64,000 nt of DNA from Nocardia araoensis NBRC 100135. Lineage in GTDB: Bacteria > Actinomycetota > Actinomycetes > Mycobacteriales > Mycobacteriaceae. This document shows, one piece after another, positions 56,893 through 64,000 of the stretch (position 1 is its first letter; the number at the start of each line of letters is the position of its first letter). Both the position numbers and the translations under genes were made by a program. The notes under the pieces were generated by a model. The model saw nothing but the letters and a program-made list of their open reading frames with translations. It was not told the DNA's origin and ran no database searches. Where the stretch lies: the NCBI RefSeq assembly GCF_000308435.1, contig NZ_BAFR01000003.1, positions 1 to 64,000 on the forward strand. The letters run 5' to 3'.

Positions 56893-57452
56893 GTGACGAA
56901 TCCAACGGAGCAGGCGCGCCCGTGGACGCCGACGACTACGAGGCCGAGTCGCGCTGGATCGCGTGGAAAGAGTCGGCGGCCAAGCGGTTCTCCGCGACCG
57001 TCTCCGACGAAGAACAACCCGTCGAGCCGTTCCGCAGCCCGCGGGCGTTCGCACAGTGGAGTGCCGCGGCCGCGCGCGCTCTGCTCGACGTGCAGTTCCA
57101 CCGCCCGGCCACCCGAACTCTCTTGCCGCTGGCCTACATCTTGGGTCTGGTGTTCGCCTTCGCCGTGCCCATCACGCTGACGGTCTCGGCATGGCGGGTG
57201 TCGGCGGTGCTCGGCTTGCTCGCCGCGGTGCTGGGCGTGCCGCTCGGCCTGACCATCGCCGCCGCCGTCCGCCTGATGCTCGAGTTCCTGGTCAACGCCT
57301 CCCGTCTGGCGACCAGGGTGGAGCACATCAGCGAACTGGCCGACGACCTGTTCCAGGCGTTGTCGGACGTGGCCGAGCCGGTCAACCAGCTGTCCGAAGA
57401 CGTTCGGGCGGTGCAGTTCTGGCGCTTCCGCAAGCGAAACCCACGCAGGTAG
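56889..57452 (+). CDS. DUF4282 membrane protein
   Basis: This is a 187-residue protein. An acidic N-terminus (about 1-60) precedes a DUF4282 domain with two transmembrane helices (PLAYILGLVFAFAVPITLTV and VLGLLAAVLGVPLGLTIAAA). LLDVQFHRPATRTLLP before the first helix is the family hallmark. The C-terminal helix has LADDLFQALSDVAEPVNQL. The start has GGAGGAGGAGA upstream. The function of DUF4282 is unknown; members are common near regulators in actinomycetes. Confidence 0.82.
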   Translation: MSDESNGAGAPVDADDYEAESRWIAWKESAAKRFSATVSDEEQPVEPFRSPRAFAQWSAAAARALLDVQFHRPATRTLLPLAYILGLVFAFAVPITLTVSAWRVSAVLGLLAAVLGVPLGLTIAAAVRLMLEFLVNASRLATRVEHISELADDLFQALSDVAEPVNQLSEDVRAVQFWRFRKRNPRR

Positions 57453-57656
57453 AGACCCGATCGCGGCAGGCGGAAGTGGTTGACGCACGGGAGTCATCGG
57501 CGTAGCTGAGACACGCGCAGTGACCGCTGTGAGTTTCACTGTGAACAATGCTGTTCGGATACCCGGAATCCACCTCGGGTGTCCGAGGGCGGGCCGCGCC
57601 GCCGACCGTGCATGGGTTCACGGGTGCGGGCGGCGTACGGCGAACAGGGGGGAAGC

Positions 57657-58532
57657 ATGGCTTTACCACAGGGAACGACCGGATCGACCATGCCGCGACG
57701 GCAGCTCGGCAGGCAGTTGCGCGATCTGCGCAACCGGGCCGGGATGACCACGCGGGTGGCCGCGCAGCAGCTGGAGTGGTCGGAGGCGAAGATCTGGCGG
57801 ATTGAGACCGGCCAGACCTCGTTGCGCGGCCTGGATGTCGAGGCGATGTGCAAGGTCTACGGTGCGCCGCCCGACCTGCTCGAACCGCTGCGTGCGTTGG
57901 CGCGCGATACGAAAGCCAAGGGCTGGTGGACCGCCTACGGCGATGTGATTCCGGAGGGGTTCGAGGTATACATCGGGCTGGAAGAGGCGTGCACCCGGCT
58001 GCTCACTTACGAGAACGAACTCGTCCCTGGCTTGCTGCAAACCGAGGGCTACACCCGCGCGGTGTGCGCGGCGGCGCATCCCGAATTGTCCGCGGACGAG
58101 CTCGACCGCAGGGTGCGTTTACGCCAGGCCAGGCAGGCGCTGGTCACCCGCACCGACGCGCCGCTGTGGCTGGACGCGCTGATCGATGAGTCGGTACTGC
58201 GGCGGCGCATCGGTGACCCGACGGTGACCGCCGAGCAACTCGACCATCTGCTCGATATGGCGCGGTTGCCGAACGTCCGGCTCCGGGTGGTGCCCGGGGA
58301 TTGCGCCTATCACGACGGCATGGCGTCGGGCCGTTTCGTGCTGTTGGAGTTCGCCGAGGTGGGTTCCGGCGAGCGGCCGGAACCGCCGGTGGTCTACCTG
58401 GAGACGTTCACCGGGCCCGTCTACGTGGACAAGGAATACGAGATAGCGCGGTTCCGAGCGGCATTCGCGAGCATCGAGGCGGCGGCGATCGACGCGCGCG
58501 CACGCATCGAAGACGCGCGGAAAGCGCTCTGA
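57657..58532 (+). CDS. XRE-family regulator with DUF5753
   Basis: This is a 291-residue protein. A helix-turn-helix of the XRE type is at about residues 12-70 (LRDLRNRAGMTTRVAAQQLE, WSEAKIWRIETGQTS) and a DUF5753 ligand-like domain at about 95-275 (LLTYENELVPGLLQTEGYTR, RVVPGDCAYHDGM, GPVYVDKEYEIARF). Such regulators are often followed by a small DUF397 gene; here the next gene converges instead, so the partner is missing. ATG 57657 has AGGGGGGAA upstream; an open frame 26 codons longer lacks one. Confidence 0.85.
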   Translation: MALPQGTTGSTMPRRQLGRQLRDLRNRAGMTTRVAAQQLEWSEAKIWRIETGQTSLRGLDVEAMCKVYGAPPDLLEPLRALARDTKAKGWWTAYGDVIPEGFEVYIGLEEACTRLLTYENELVPGLLQTEGYTRAVCAAAHPELSADELDRRVRLRQARQALVTRTDAPLWLDALIDESVLRRRIGDPTVTAEQLDHLLDMARLPNVRLRVVPGDCAYHDGMASGRFVLLEFAEVGSGERPEPPVVYLETFTGPVYVDKEYEIARFRAAFASIEAAAIDARARIEDARKAL

Positions 58533-58555
58533 GCAAGGGCCTCAGCCCGCGCTGA

Positions 58556-58984
58556 TCAGCACTTCGGCGGCCCCGGCAGTGCCCAGGTGTCGCTCAATAC
58601 CGCCCGGTGGGTGGGCAGGGCCTGCTCGTAGACCTCGCGGCCCTTGTCGGTGAGGCAGACGAACACGGCGCGACGGTCTTGCTCACACATGGTGCGCTGG
58701 ACGAGGCCGTCGCGTTCCAGCCGCGCCACGGCCCGCGACAGCGCGCTCTGGCTGAGATAGATGTCGTTGGCGAGGTCGCTCATCCGGTAGTCGCCGCAGT
58801 TGGCATCGACCAGCCGGTCCAGCGTCTCGAACTCGCTGAGCCCGATCTGATGGCCGTTCTGGAGCGCTTTCTCGAGCGCGCAACTCACCGCCGCATGCCG
58901 GTCGAGCAGCTCGCGCCACTCTCCAACGAGCCCGGCCTGCGCGGGAGCGCGCCGGGCTGTGCCCAGGATGGTCGGCTTCGACAT
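58556..58984 (-). CDS. MarR-family regulator of the adjacent MFS pump
   Basis: This is a 142-residue MarR protein: MSDLANDIYLSQSALSRAVA recognition region, wing CEQDRRAVFVCLTDKG, C-terminal helix ending GPPKC. Two Cys flank the wing region (TMCEQD and VCLTD), so redox sensing is possible. ATG 58984 is preceded by TAAGAT (minus strand 58996-58991) at 6 nt, so the mRNA is probably leaderless, though GGGG in between could act as a weak ribosome site. It is divergent from the MFS gene with phased repeats between. Confidence 0.87.
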   Translation of the reverse strand: MSKPTILGTARRAPAQAGLVGEWRELLDRHAAVSCALEKALQNGHQIGLSEFETLDRLVDANCGDYRMSDLANDIYLSQSALSRAVARLERDGLVQRTMCEQDRRAVFVCLTDKGREVYEQALPTHRAVLSDTWALPGPPKC

Positions 58985-59014
58985 GGCCCCATCTTAGTGG
59001 GCTCGGACAGTCTA

Positions 59015-59062
59015 TGCAATTGCATTTAATGTGTTGGCATTTAATGCACACGCATGTAATGT
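59015..59062. promoter_or_regulatory. three phased operator repeats and MFS promoter
   Basis: GCATTTAATG at 59022-59031 and 59037-59046, and GCATGTAATG at 59052-59061, are spaced exactly 15 bp apart. The first is joined to the palindrome TGCAATTGCA (59015-59024). TAATGT (59057-59062), inside the last repeat, ends 7 nt before ATG 59070 and is a good -10 for a leaderless MFS mRNA, so repressor binding would hide it. Confidence 0.75.
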
Positions 59063-59069
59063 TCCCCGC

Positions 59070-60536
59070 ATGACTTCACCAGCAACGCTCTCGGCCGCTC
59101 AGGCGAGCGATCCGGCCAGATGGTCAGCCCGGCTCTGGGGCATGCTGATCACGCTGTGCATCGTGTTGTTCCTCGACGGGCTCGACGTCTCGATGATCGG
59201 TGTCGCACTGCCGTCCATCGGCACGGAACTCGATCTGTCCACCTCGACCCTGCAATGGCTGGTCAGCGGTTACGTCCTCGGCTACGGCGGTCTGCTGCTG
59301 CTCGGCGGCCGCACCGCCGACCTGCTCGGGCGGCGCAAGGTCTTCCTGATCGCGCTCGCGGTCTTCGCGGTCGCCTCGCTGGCCGGCGGTCTGGTCAGCT
59401 CCGGTCCGCTGCTGATCCTCACCCGCTTCGTCAAGGGCCTCGCCGCCGCGTTCACCGCGCCGACCGGCCTGTCCATCATCACCACGAACTTCGCCGAGGG
59501 CCCCGCCCGCAACAAGGCGCTGTCCATCTACACGGTGTTCGGCGCGGGCGGCTACTCCATGGGCCTGCTGTTCGGCGGCCTGATGACCGGTGTCGGCTGG
59601 CGCTGGACGTTCTTGCTGCCGGTGCCGATCGCGCTCGCCGCGCTGGTCGCTGCCTATGTGCTGGTGCCCAAGGACAAGGCCGCCGAGGAAGGCGGACACG
59701 ACCTACTGGGGGCGCTGCTGTCCACCGCCGCCATGCTGCTGCTGGTCTATACCGTGGTCGCTGCGCCGGAAGCGGGCTGGGCTTCGGTGCGCACCATCGG
59801 TTCGTTCGTCGCGGTCGCCGCTCTGTTCGCCGGGTTCGTCGCGGTGGAGAAGCGGGTGCGCTACCCGCTGGTTCGCCTGGGAATCCTGCGCAAGTCCTCG
59901 CTGGTCCGTGCCAGTCTCGCGATCGTCGCGGTGGCGGGGTCCTACTTCAGCTGGCAGTTCATCGTGACCCTGTACATGCAGGACACTCTCGAGTGGTCTC
60001 CGTTGAAGCTGGCCATGGCGCTGCTGCCGGTCGGTCTGCTGGTGGTGCTGTCGGCCTTCTTCTCCGACAAGCTCGTCGATCGCTTCGGCACCGGCCCGGT
60101 GATCGGGGTGACCATGACCGTGATGGCCGTCGGCTACCTGCTGTTCCTGCGGCTGGACACCGCGCCCTCCTACCTGACGATGCTGCTGCCCGCGGTGCTG
60201 CTCATCGGCATCGGATGGGTCGGCTTCCCGGCCATCAACATCCAGGCCACCAACGGCATCGATGACGAGGAGCAGGGCCTCGCCGCCGGAGTGCTGCAAA
60301 CGTCCATGCAGGTCGGCGCGGCCATCGTGCTCGCGGGGACCACGGCGATCATCTCCTCCGGCGCGCACGCCGACATCTCGGCCGCCGGGATGCTCGACAC
60401 CTACCGTCCCGGTCTGGAGTTCGCCGCGGGCGTGTCCATCGTCGGCGCGCTCGTCGCCCTGCTGGCCTTCGTGCCGCGATTCCGCGGCCGGGAGCGGGCG
60501 GCGGACGAGCAGAAGGAATTGCAACTCGTGGGCTGA
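59070..60536 (+). CDS. MFS drug efflux transporter, DHA2 (14-TM) type
   Basis: This is a 488-residue membrane protein with 14 helices, EmrB/QacA-like. Motif A GGRTADLLGRRKVF between helices 2 and 3, LDGLDVSMIGVALPSIG with the DHA2 acidic residue in helix 1, and GAGGYSMGLLFGG in helix 5 (motif C region) are present. It would export hydrophobic or cationic drugs with protons. ATG 59070 fits the leaderless promoter. It is controlled by the divergent MarR gene and ends with a hairpin facing rmlC. Confidence 0.9.
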   Translation: MTSPATLSAAQASDPARWSARLWGMLITLCIVLFLDGLDVSMIGVALPSIGTELDLSTSTLQWLVSGYVLGYGGLLLLGGRTADLLGRRKVFLIALAVFAVASLAGGLVSSGPLLILTRFVKGLAAAFTAPTGLSIITTNFAEGPARNKALSIYTVFGAGGYSMGLLFGGLMTGVGWRWTFLLPVPIALAALVAAYVLVPKDKAAEEGGHDLLGALLSTAAMLLLVYTVVAAPEAGWASVRTIGSFVAVAALFAGFVAVEKRVRYPLVRLGILRKSSLVRASLAIVAVAGSYFSWQFIVTLYMQDTLEWSPLKLAMALLPVGLLVVLSAFFSDKLVDRFGTGPVIGVTMTVMAVGYLLFLRLDTAPSYLTMLLPAVLLIGIGWVGFPAINIQATNGIDDEEQGLAAGVLQTSMQVGAAIVLAGTTAIISSGAHADISAAGMLDTYRPGLEFAAGVSIVGALVALLAFVPRFRGRERAADEQKELQLVG

Positions 60537-60549
60537 CGAGGTATCGGCC

Positions 60550-60584
60550 GAGCGCCGTCATCCCGCACCGGGGTGGCGGCGCTC
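60550..60584. terminator. hairpin between converging MFS and rmlC genes
   Basis: GAGCGCCGTCATCCC (60550-60564) pairs with GGGGTGGCGGCGCTC (60570-60584) with two imperfect positions. It can serve both converging transcripts. Confidence 0.65.
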
Positions 60585-60597
60585 GACGCCGTTCGGA

Positions 60598-61146
60598 TCA
60601 CGAGAAAGGCGGAGCCACGCTGTCTTTCGCGGAGCGGATGAACGTCAGTTCCCGGCCGTTGCGCCCCACCCGCGGCCACTCGATGCCGAGGGTCGGGTCG
60701 AACGCGTCGATGTCATGGTCGAACTCCGGCTGGTACTCCAGGGAGCACAGGTAGGTGACCGTCGAACCGTCCTCGAGCGAGAGGATCGCGTGGCCGAGCC
60801 CTTCGGACAGGAACACCGAGCGCCGGTCGACGTCGTCGAGCAGCACGCTGTCCCAGCGGCCGTAGGTCGGCGAGCCGGGGCGCAGGTCGACGACCACGTC
60901 GAGGAACGCGCCGCGCACGCAGGTCACGTACTTGGCCTGTCCGGGCGGGTCGTCGGTGTAGTGGATGCCGCGCAATACCCCGGCCGCCGACACCGAGCAG
61001 TTGACCTGCCGCAGGTCGAACGCCCGCCCGGTCGCCTTCTCGAACTCCGAGGCCTTGAACCCCTCGAGGAACATGCCGCGATCGTCACCGTGCTGGCGCG
61101 GCGTGATCACCCATGCGCCCGGCACCGCGAGTTCCCGGAACTCCAT
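60598..61146 (-). CDS. rmlC: dTDP-4-dehydrorhamnose 3,5-epimerase
   Basis: This catalyses the third step to dTDP-L-rhamnose, the donor of the rhamnose in the galactan-peptidoglycan linker. The 182-residue cupin has the catalytic segments RQVNCSVSAAGVLRGIHYTD, with the active-site His, and DVVVDLRPGSPTYGRW; FLSEGLGHAILSLED replaces the commoner GLAHGF. ATG 61146 is 2 nt after the rmlA stop and matches homologue starts; GTG 61152 is possible. It is co-transcribed with rmlA. Confidence 0.92.
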   Translation of the reverse strand: MEFRELAVPGAWVITPRQHGDDRGMFLEGFKASEFEKATGRAFDLRQVNCSVSAAGVLRGIHYTDDPPGQAKYVTCVRGAFLDVVVDLRPGSPTYGRWDSVLLDDVDRRSVFLSEGLGHAILSLEDGSTVTYLCSLEYQPEFDHDIDAFDPTLGIEWPRVGRNGRELTFIRSAKDSVAPPFS

Positions 61147-61148
61147 GC

Positions 61149-62021
61149 TCACCAGTCCCGTCCGCGTTCGAGCAGATCCAGCAGGTAGCGGCCGTAACCG
61201 GAGCGGACCAGCGGTTCGGCGAGCGCGCACAGCTGCTCGTCGTCGATGAAGCCCATCCGCCAGGCCACCTCCTCCGGCACGCCGATCTTGAGGCCCTGCC
61301 GCTCCTCGATGGTGCGGACGTAATTGGCGGCGTCGAGCAGGGAATCGAAGGTACCGGTGTCCAGCCAGGCGGTACCGCGGGCGAGCACGTCCACGCTCAG
61401 ACGATCCTGTTCCAGATAGGCGCGATTGATGTCGGTGATCTCGTACTCCCCGCGGGCGGACGGACGCAGCGACCTGGCGATTTCCACCACGTCGTTGTCA
61501 TAGAAGTACAGCCCCGGAATGGCGTAGTTCGATCGCGGCGTCTTCGGCTTCTCCTCGATGGACACCGCGCGTCCTTCGGTGAACTCCACCACGCCGTAGG
61601 CGGTCGGGTCGGAGACCCAGTAGGCGAACACCGCGCCGCCGTCGATGCCGTGGAAGCGATTGAGACTGGTGCCGAGGCCGGGACCGTGAAAGATGTTGTC
61701 GCCGAGCACCAGTGCGGCGCAATCGCCGCCGATGTGATCGGCGCCGAGGACGAAGGCCCTGGCCAGGCCGTCGGGCTCGGGCTGGACCACGTAACTCAGC
61801 GACAGCCCGAACTGCGTGCCGTCACCGAGCAGCCGCCGGAACGCCGTTGCGTCCTCGGGCGTCGTGATCACCAGGATGTCCCTGATCCCCGCGAGCATCA
61901 GCGTGGAAAGGGGGTAGTAGACCATGGGTTTGTCGTAGACCGGGACCAGCTGCTTGCTCACCCCGCGCGTGATCGGGTGCAACCGGGAGCCGGTGCCGCC
62001 CGCCAGAATGATTCCGCGCAT
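61149..62021 (-). CDS. rmlA: glucose-1-phosphate thymidylyltransferase
   Basis: This first enzyme of dTDP-rhamnose synthesis joins dTTP and glucose-1-phosphate. It has 290 residues with the nucleotidyltransferase signature [34 protein letters not shown], the Asp of LGDNIFHG and [12 protein letters not shown]. It is of usual length. ATG 62021 has a weak AAGG close by. rmlB and rmlD are not in the window. The upstream 225 nt, shared with a divergent esterase gene, contain no clear operator. Confidence 0.94.
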   Translation of the reverse strand: MRGIILAGGTGSRLHPITRGVSKQLVPVYDKPMVYYPLSTLMLAGIRDILVITTPEDATAFRRLLGDGTQFGLSLSYVVQPEPDGLARAFVLGADHIGGDCAALVLGDNIFHGPGLGTSLNRFHGIDGGAVFAYWVSDPTAYGVVEFTEGRAVSIEEKPKTPRSNYAIPGLYFYDNDVVEIARSLRPSARGEYEITDINRAYLEQDRLSVDVLARGTAWLDTGTFDSLLDAANYVRTIEERQGLKIGVPEEVAWRMGFIDDEQLCALAEPLVRSGYGRYLLDLLERGRDW

Positions 62022-62246
62022 GCCTTGGAGTCTGCCAGTTTCGCGGCTGCGGGATTCGGTGAGGTTCCGAGTAGTCCTCGATTCGGTTACGGACGTTTCG
62101 CCGCGGCGGTGTTGGAGCGATTCTGTTGCGTAGGTCACGATGCGCATGGTGTTCTGAAAAGACACTGTGTGAGATGTCAGCGCCGACAGCTCGCCTGGGC
62201 ACGGTCCGGTCGTGATTCGGCGCGCCAGTTGTGAGGTAGGTGCGCG

Positions 62247-63236
62247 ATGTCGACCAGAGACGGCGAGCCCGGTGTGGTGATGAATCCGAGGGGTCCCAGC
62301 GCGCAATCGCGCTTACTGCTGGCCACCTGCATGGGTGTGGTCCGGCCGATGCTGCGAACCTTTCCCGTGACCAAGGCGACTATTCCGGTCGGCGCCGTCA
62401 CTGTCGACGGGCTGGCGCGGTTGCGTCCGCGGCCGCAGGGGATCGATCGGGAGCAGGTGTCACTGCACGGCATCCGCCTGGAGATCATCCGCCCGGCCGG
62501 TGCGTCGCGTGCGTTGCGCCACGGCGCGGTGCTGTACATGCACGGCGGCGGCTTCGCGATCTGCAGTACCCGCAGCCACCGTCCGATCGCGGCGAGCCTG
62601 GCCCGCCGCACCGGTCTGCCCGTGATCAACGTCGAGTACCGCCAGCTGCCCCGCACCCGGATCAGCGACTCGGTGCTGGACTGCCTGGCGGCCTACCGCT
62701 GGCTGCTGCGCCACGGCGCGGATCCGGGGCGCATCATCTTCGCGGGTGATTCGGCGGGCGGATACCTCACCTTCGCGACCGCCCTGCTGGCCTTGGAGTC
62801 GGGGCTGCCTTCGCCGGCCGGGTTGGTCGGCTTGAGTCCGCTGCTTGACCTGGACTATGGCGCGAAGCGGGATTACGTGAACGTCGCGCGGGATCCGTAC
62901 ATCCCGCTGTCGGCGCTGGAAGCGGTGGTCCGCATCGGCGCGGAGATCGACGGGGTCCTGGATCCGAGCCTGTCGCCGGTCAACGCGGTGCTGTCCGCGC
63001 TTCCGCCCGTGCTGCTGGTCGCCGCCGAGGACGAGGTGCTGCGCTTCGACGCCGAATTGATGGCGCAGCGGCTCACCGCGGCGGGCGTGCCGAACGCTCT
63101 CGAACTGTGGCGCGGCCAAGTCCACGCCTTCATGAGCATCGCGCCGAACCTGCCGGAGAGCAGGGCGGCGCTGGCCCGGGTCGCGCGGTTCGTGCGGGCC
63201 AGGATCGAAGGGGACCAGCGGGCTCGGACGGCGTAA
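62247..63236 (+). CDS. HSL-type alpha/beta-hydrolase (esterase/lipase)
   Basis: This is a 329-residue enzyme of the hormone-sensitive lipase family (bacterial family IV). The oxyanion motif MHGGGFAI, nucleophile Ser in [10 protein letters not shown], acid in [11 protein letters not shown] and His in GQVHAFMS are all present. No clear signal peptide, though residues about 18-40 are mildly hydrophobic. Similar to the Lip proteins of M. tuberculosis (LipH/LipI group). ATG 62247 has GAGGTAGG upstream. Its substrate is unknown; it is probably cytosolic or membrane-associated. Confidence 0.88.
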   Translation: MSTRDGEPGVVMNPRGPSAQSRLLLATCMGVVRPMLRTFPVTKATIPVGAVTVDGLARLRPRPQGIDREQVSLHGIRLEIIRPAGASRALRHGAVLYMHGGGFAICSTRSHRPIAASLARRTGLPVINVEYRQLPRTRISDSVLDCLAAYRWLLRHGADPGRIIFAGDSAGGYLTFATALLALESGLPSPAGLVGLSPLLDLDYGAKRDYVNVARDPYIPLSALEAVVRIGAEIDGVLDPSLSPVNAVLSALPPVLLVAAEDEVLRFDAELMAQRLTAAGVPNALELWRGQVHAFMSIAPNLPESRAALARVARFVRARIEGDQRARTA

Positions 63237-63256
63237 CCCGGTCGGGCCCTGCCCAG

Positions 63257-63293
63257 GCGAGCCCCGCCCCGCATCGGACGGGACGGGGCTCGC
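63257..63293 (+). terminator. hairpin after the esterase gene
   Basis: GCGAGCCCCG (63257-63266) pairs with CGGGGCTCGC (63284-63293). No T tract follows. Confidence 0.65.
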
Positions 63294-63432
63294 GTCTGTG
63301 CGGAGTGGGCGCGCCGATCAAACTATTTCCGAGTCGAAGTTATTCATCCTTGATAGTCCAGGTCACGACGCCGTAATCATCGTTCTTCATATTTTGTTCA
63401 GCGCTGGTTCACTTTGTCGCCGGTAGTTCGAA

Positions 63433-63486
63433 CGAATGAAGCCCCGCCCGCGCGGAGAGCGCGGAGCAGGGCTTCGATTCGTTTTT
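63433..63486 (+). terminator. T-tailed hairpin between converging genes
   Basis: CGAATGAAGCCC (63433-63444) pairs imperfectly with GGGCTTCGATTCG (63469-63481), with an inner GCGCGGAGAGCGC. GTTTTT follows on the plus strand, so it suits rightward transcription; it also lies 23 nt after the end of the leftward last gene. Confidence 0.65.
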
Positions 63487-63508
63487 CAGTTGTCCGTTCG
63501 GCCGCGGA

Positions 63509-63991
63509 TTACTTCGGGGCGTTGAACGGCTGGTTGATGGTGGTGAAGTACTGGATCGCAGCACCGATGGCGACCGGGGCGGTGATCAGCAGCTGGCCCG
63601 CCAGGGTGCCCAGCGCGCCGACGGCGATGATGCCGCCGAGGCAGCCGATGGCCGCGGCCGGGATGAAGGCGCCGAACAGGCCGACGATGGCCGCCGAGGC
63701 GACGGTCGCGCCGGCGATGCCGCCGAGGACGCAGCCGACGGCGCCGCCGCCGATGCCGCCGACCAGGGTGCCGATGGTGGCGCCGGTCGAGATGGTGTCC
63801 TTCATGCGGTTGAAGGCGGCCTGCTCACGGTCGTACTCGGTCTTCCAGGGCGCCTTGTCCTCGAACGGCAGGGCGACCGGCTTGTAGGTCGCGTGCGCCA
63901 TGTCGAACTGCGGGGTCAGGGTGGCGGTGCGGTCCGCGATCTCGGCAGCGATCGGGAACTCGAAGTCGTCCACCCGGAAGGTCAGCGGCAT
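63509..63991 (-). CDS. glycine-zipper hypothetical protein, possibly partial at the right edge
   Basis: At least 160 residues are visible. A polar N-half (RVDDFEFPIAAEIADRTATL, then a KTEYDREQAAFNRMKD helix) leads to a long Gly/Ala-rich hydrophobic region (about 70-145: GTLVGGIGGGAVGCVLGG and so on) typical of membrane-inserting glycine zippers, and ends INQPFNAPK. ATG 63991 is near the edge and the frame has no stop before position 64000, so the true start, perhaps with a signal peptide, may be outside. The family is common and unnamed in Nocardia-like genomes; function unknown. Confidence 0.7.
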   Translation of the reverse strand: MPLTFRVDDFEFPIAAEIADRTATLTPQFDMAHATYKPVALPFEDKAPWKTEYDREQAAFNRMKDTISTGATIGTLVGGIGGGAVGCVLGGIAGATVASAAIVGLFGAFIPAAAIGCLGGIIAVGALGTLAGQLLITAPVAIGAAIQYFTTINQPFNAPK

Positions 63992-64000
63992 GCCGGTGAG

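Overview
The window is about 70% GC and encodes nearly the whole mycolyl-arabinogalactan cell-wall locus, so the organism is a mycolic-acid-producing actinomycete (Mycobacteriales). Four adjacent antigen-85-type mycolyltransferases (one with LGFP repeats), only two Emb arabinosyltransferases, and many small MarR, TetR, XRE/DUF5753 and SnoaL genes fit Nocardia best. Rhodococcus or Gordonia cannot be excluded from the sequence alone.

Layout. 1-4.2 kb: the 3' end of an unknown gene, then small regulator/target units (MarR with an EamA exporter, a TipAL-type MerR, TetR with an SDR), two of them with clear inverted-repeat operators. 4.4-11.1 kb: glf, glfT2, a PAP2 phosphatase, ubiA (DPPR synthase) and aftB, tightly packed and closed by a U-tracted hairpin; these make galactan and the decaprenyl-phosphate arabinose precursor. 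11.3-17.7 kb: four mycolyltransferases, all with an intact Ser/Glu/His set. 18-29.7 kb: DUF732 lipoprotein, culp6, an F420-type oxidoreductase, then fadD32, pks13 and accD4 for mycolate condensation. 29.8-46 kb: a cyclophilin and an EmbB-like gene; then, after an HxlR/oxidoreductase pair, a leftward block dprE1, dprE2, aftA, an unnamed GT-C-like membrane protein and an EmbC-like gene, with gtrA divergent. The gene content corresponds to the M. tuberculosis Rv3789-Rv3809c region, with insertions and a split emb group.

46-64 kb is accessory. It holds a hydrolase, a remnant of a PNPOx-like gene, an AraC regulator, a four-gene WXG100-type (type VII-like) operon, a SnoaL/MarR pair with dense operators, the intact PNPOx-like gene, an orphan molybdopterin oxidoreductase, a DUF4282 membrane protein, an XRE/DUF5753 regulator, a MarR/MFS efflux pair with three 15-bp-phased repeats, rmlC-rmlA (rhamnose for the galactan linker), an HSL-type esterase and a glycine-zipper protein running toward the right edge.

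Two cross-cutting observations: (i) several cell-wall genes and nearby regulators have a TANNNT box exactly 6-8 nt before the start codon and no Shine-Dalgarno, which predicts leaderless mRNAs; (ii) two families of palindromic extragenic repeat occur, one of them at both places only between converging genes.
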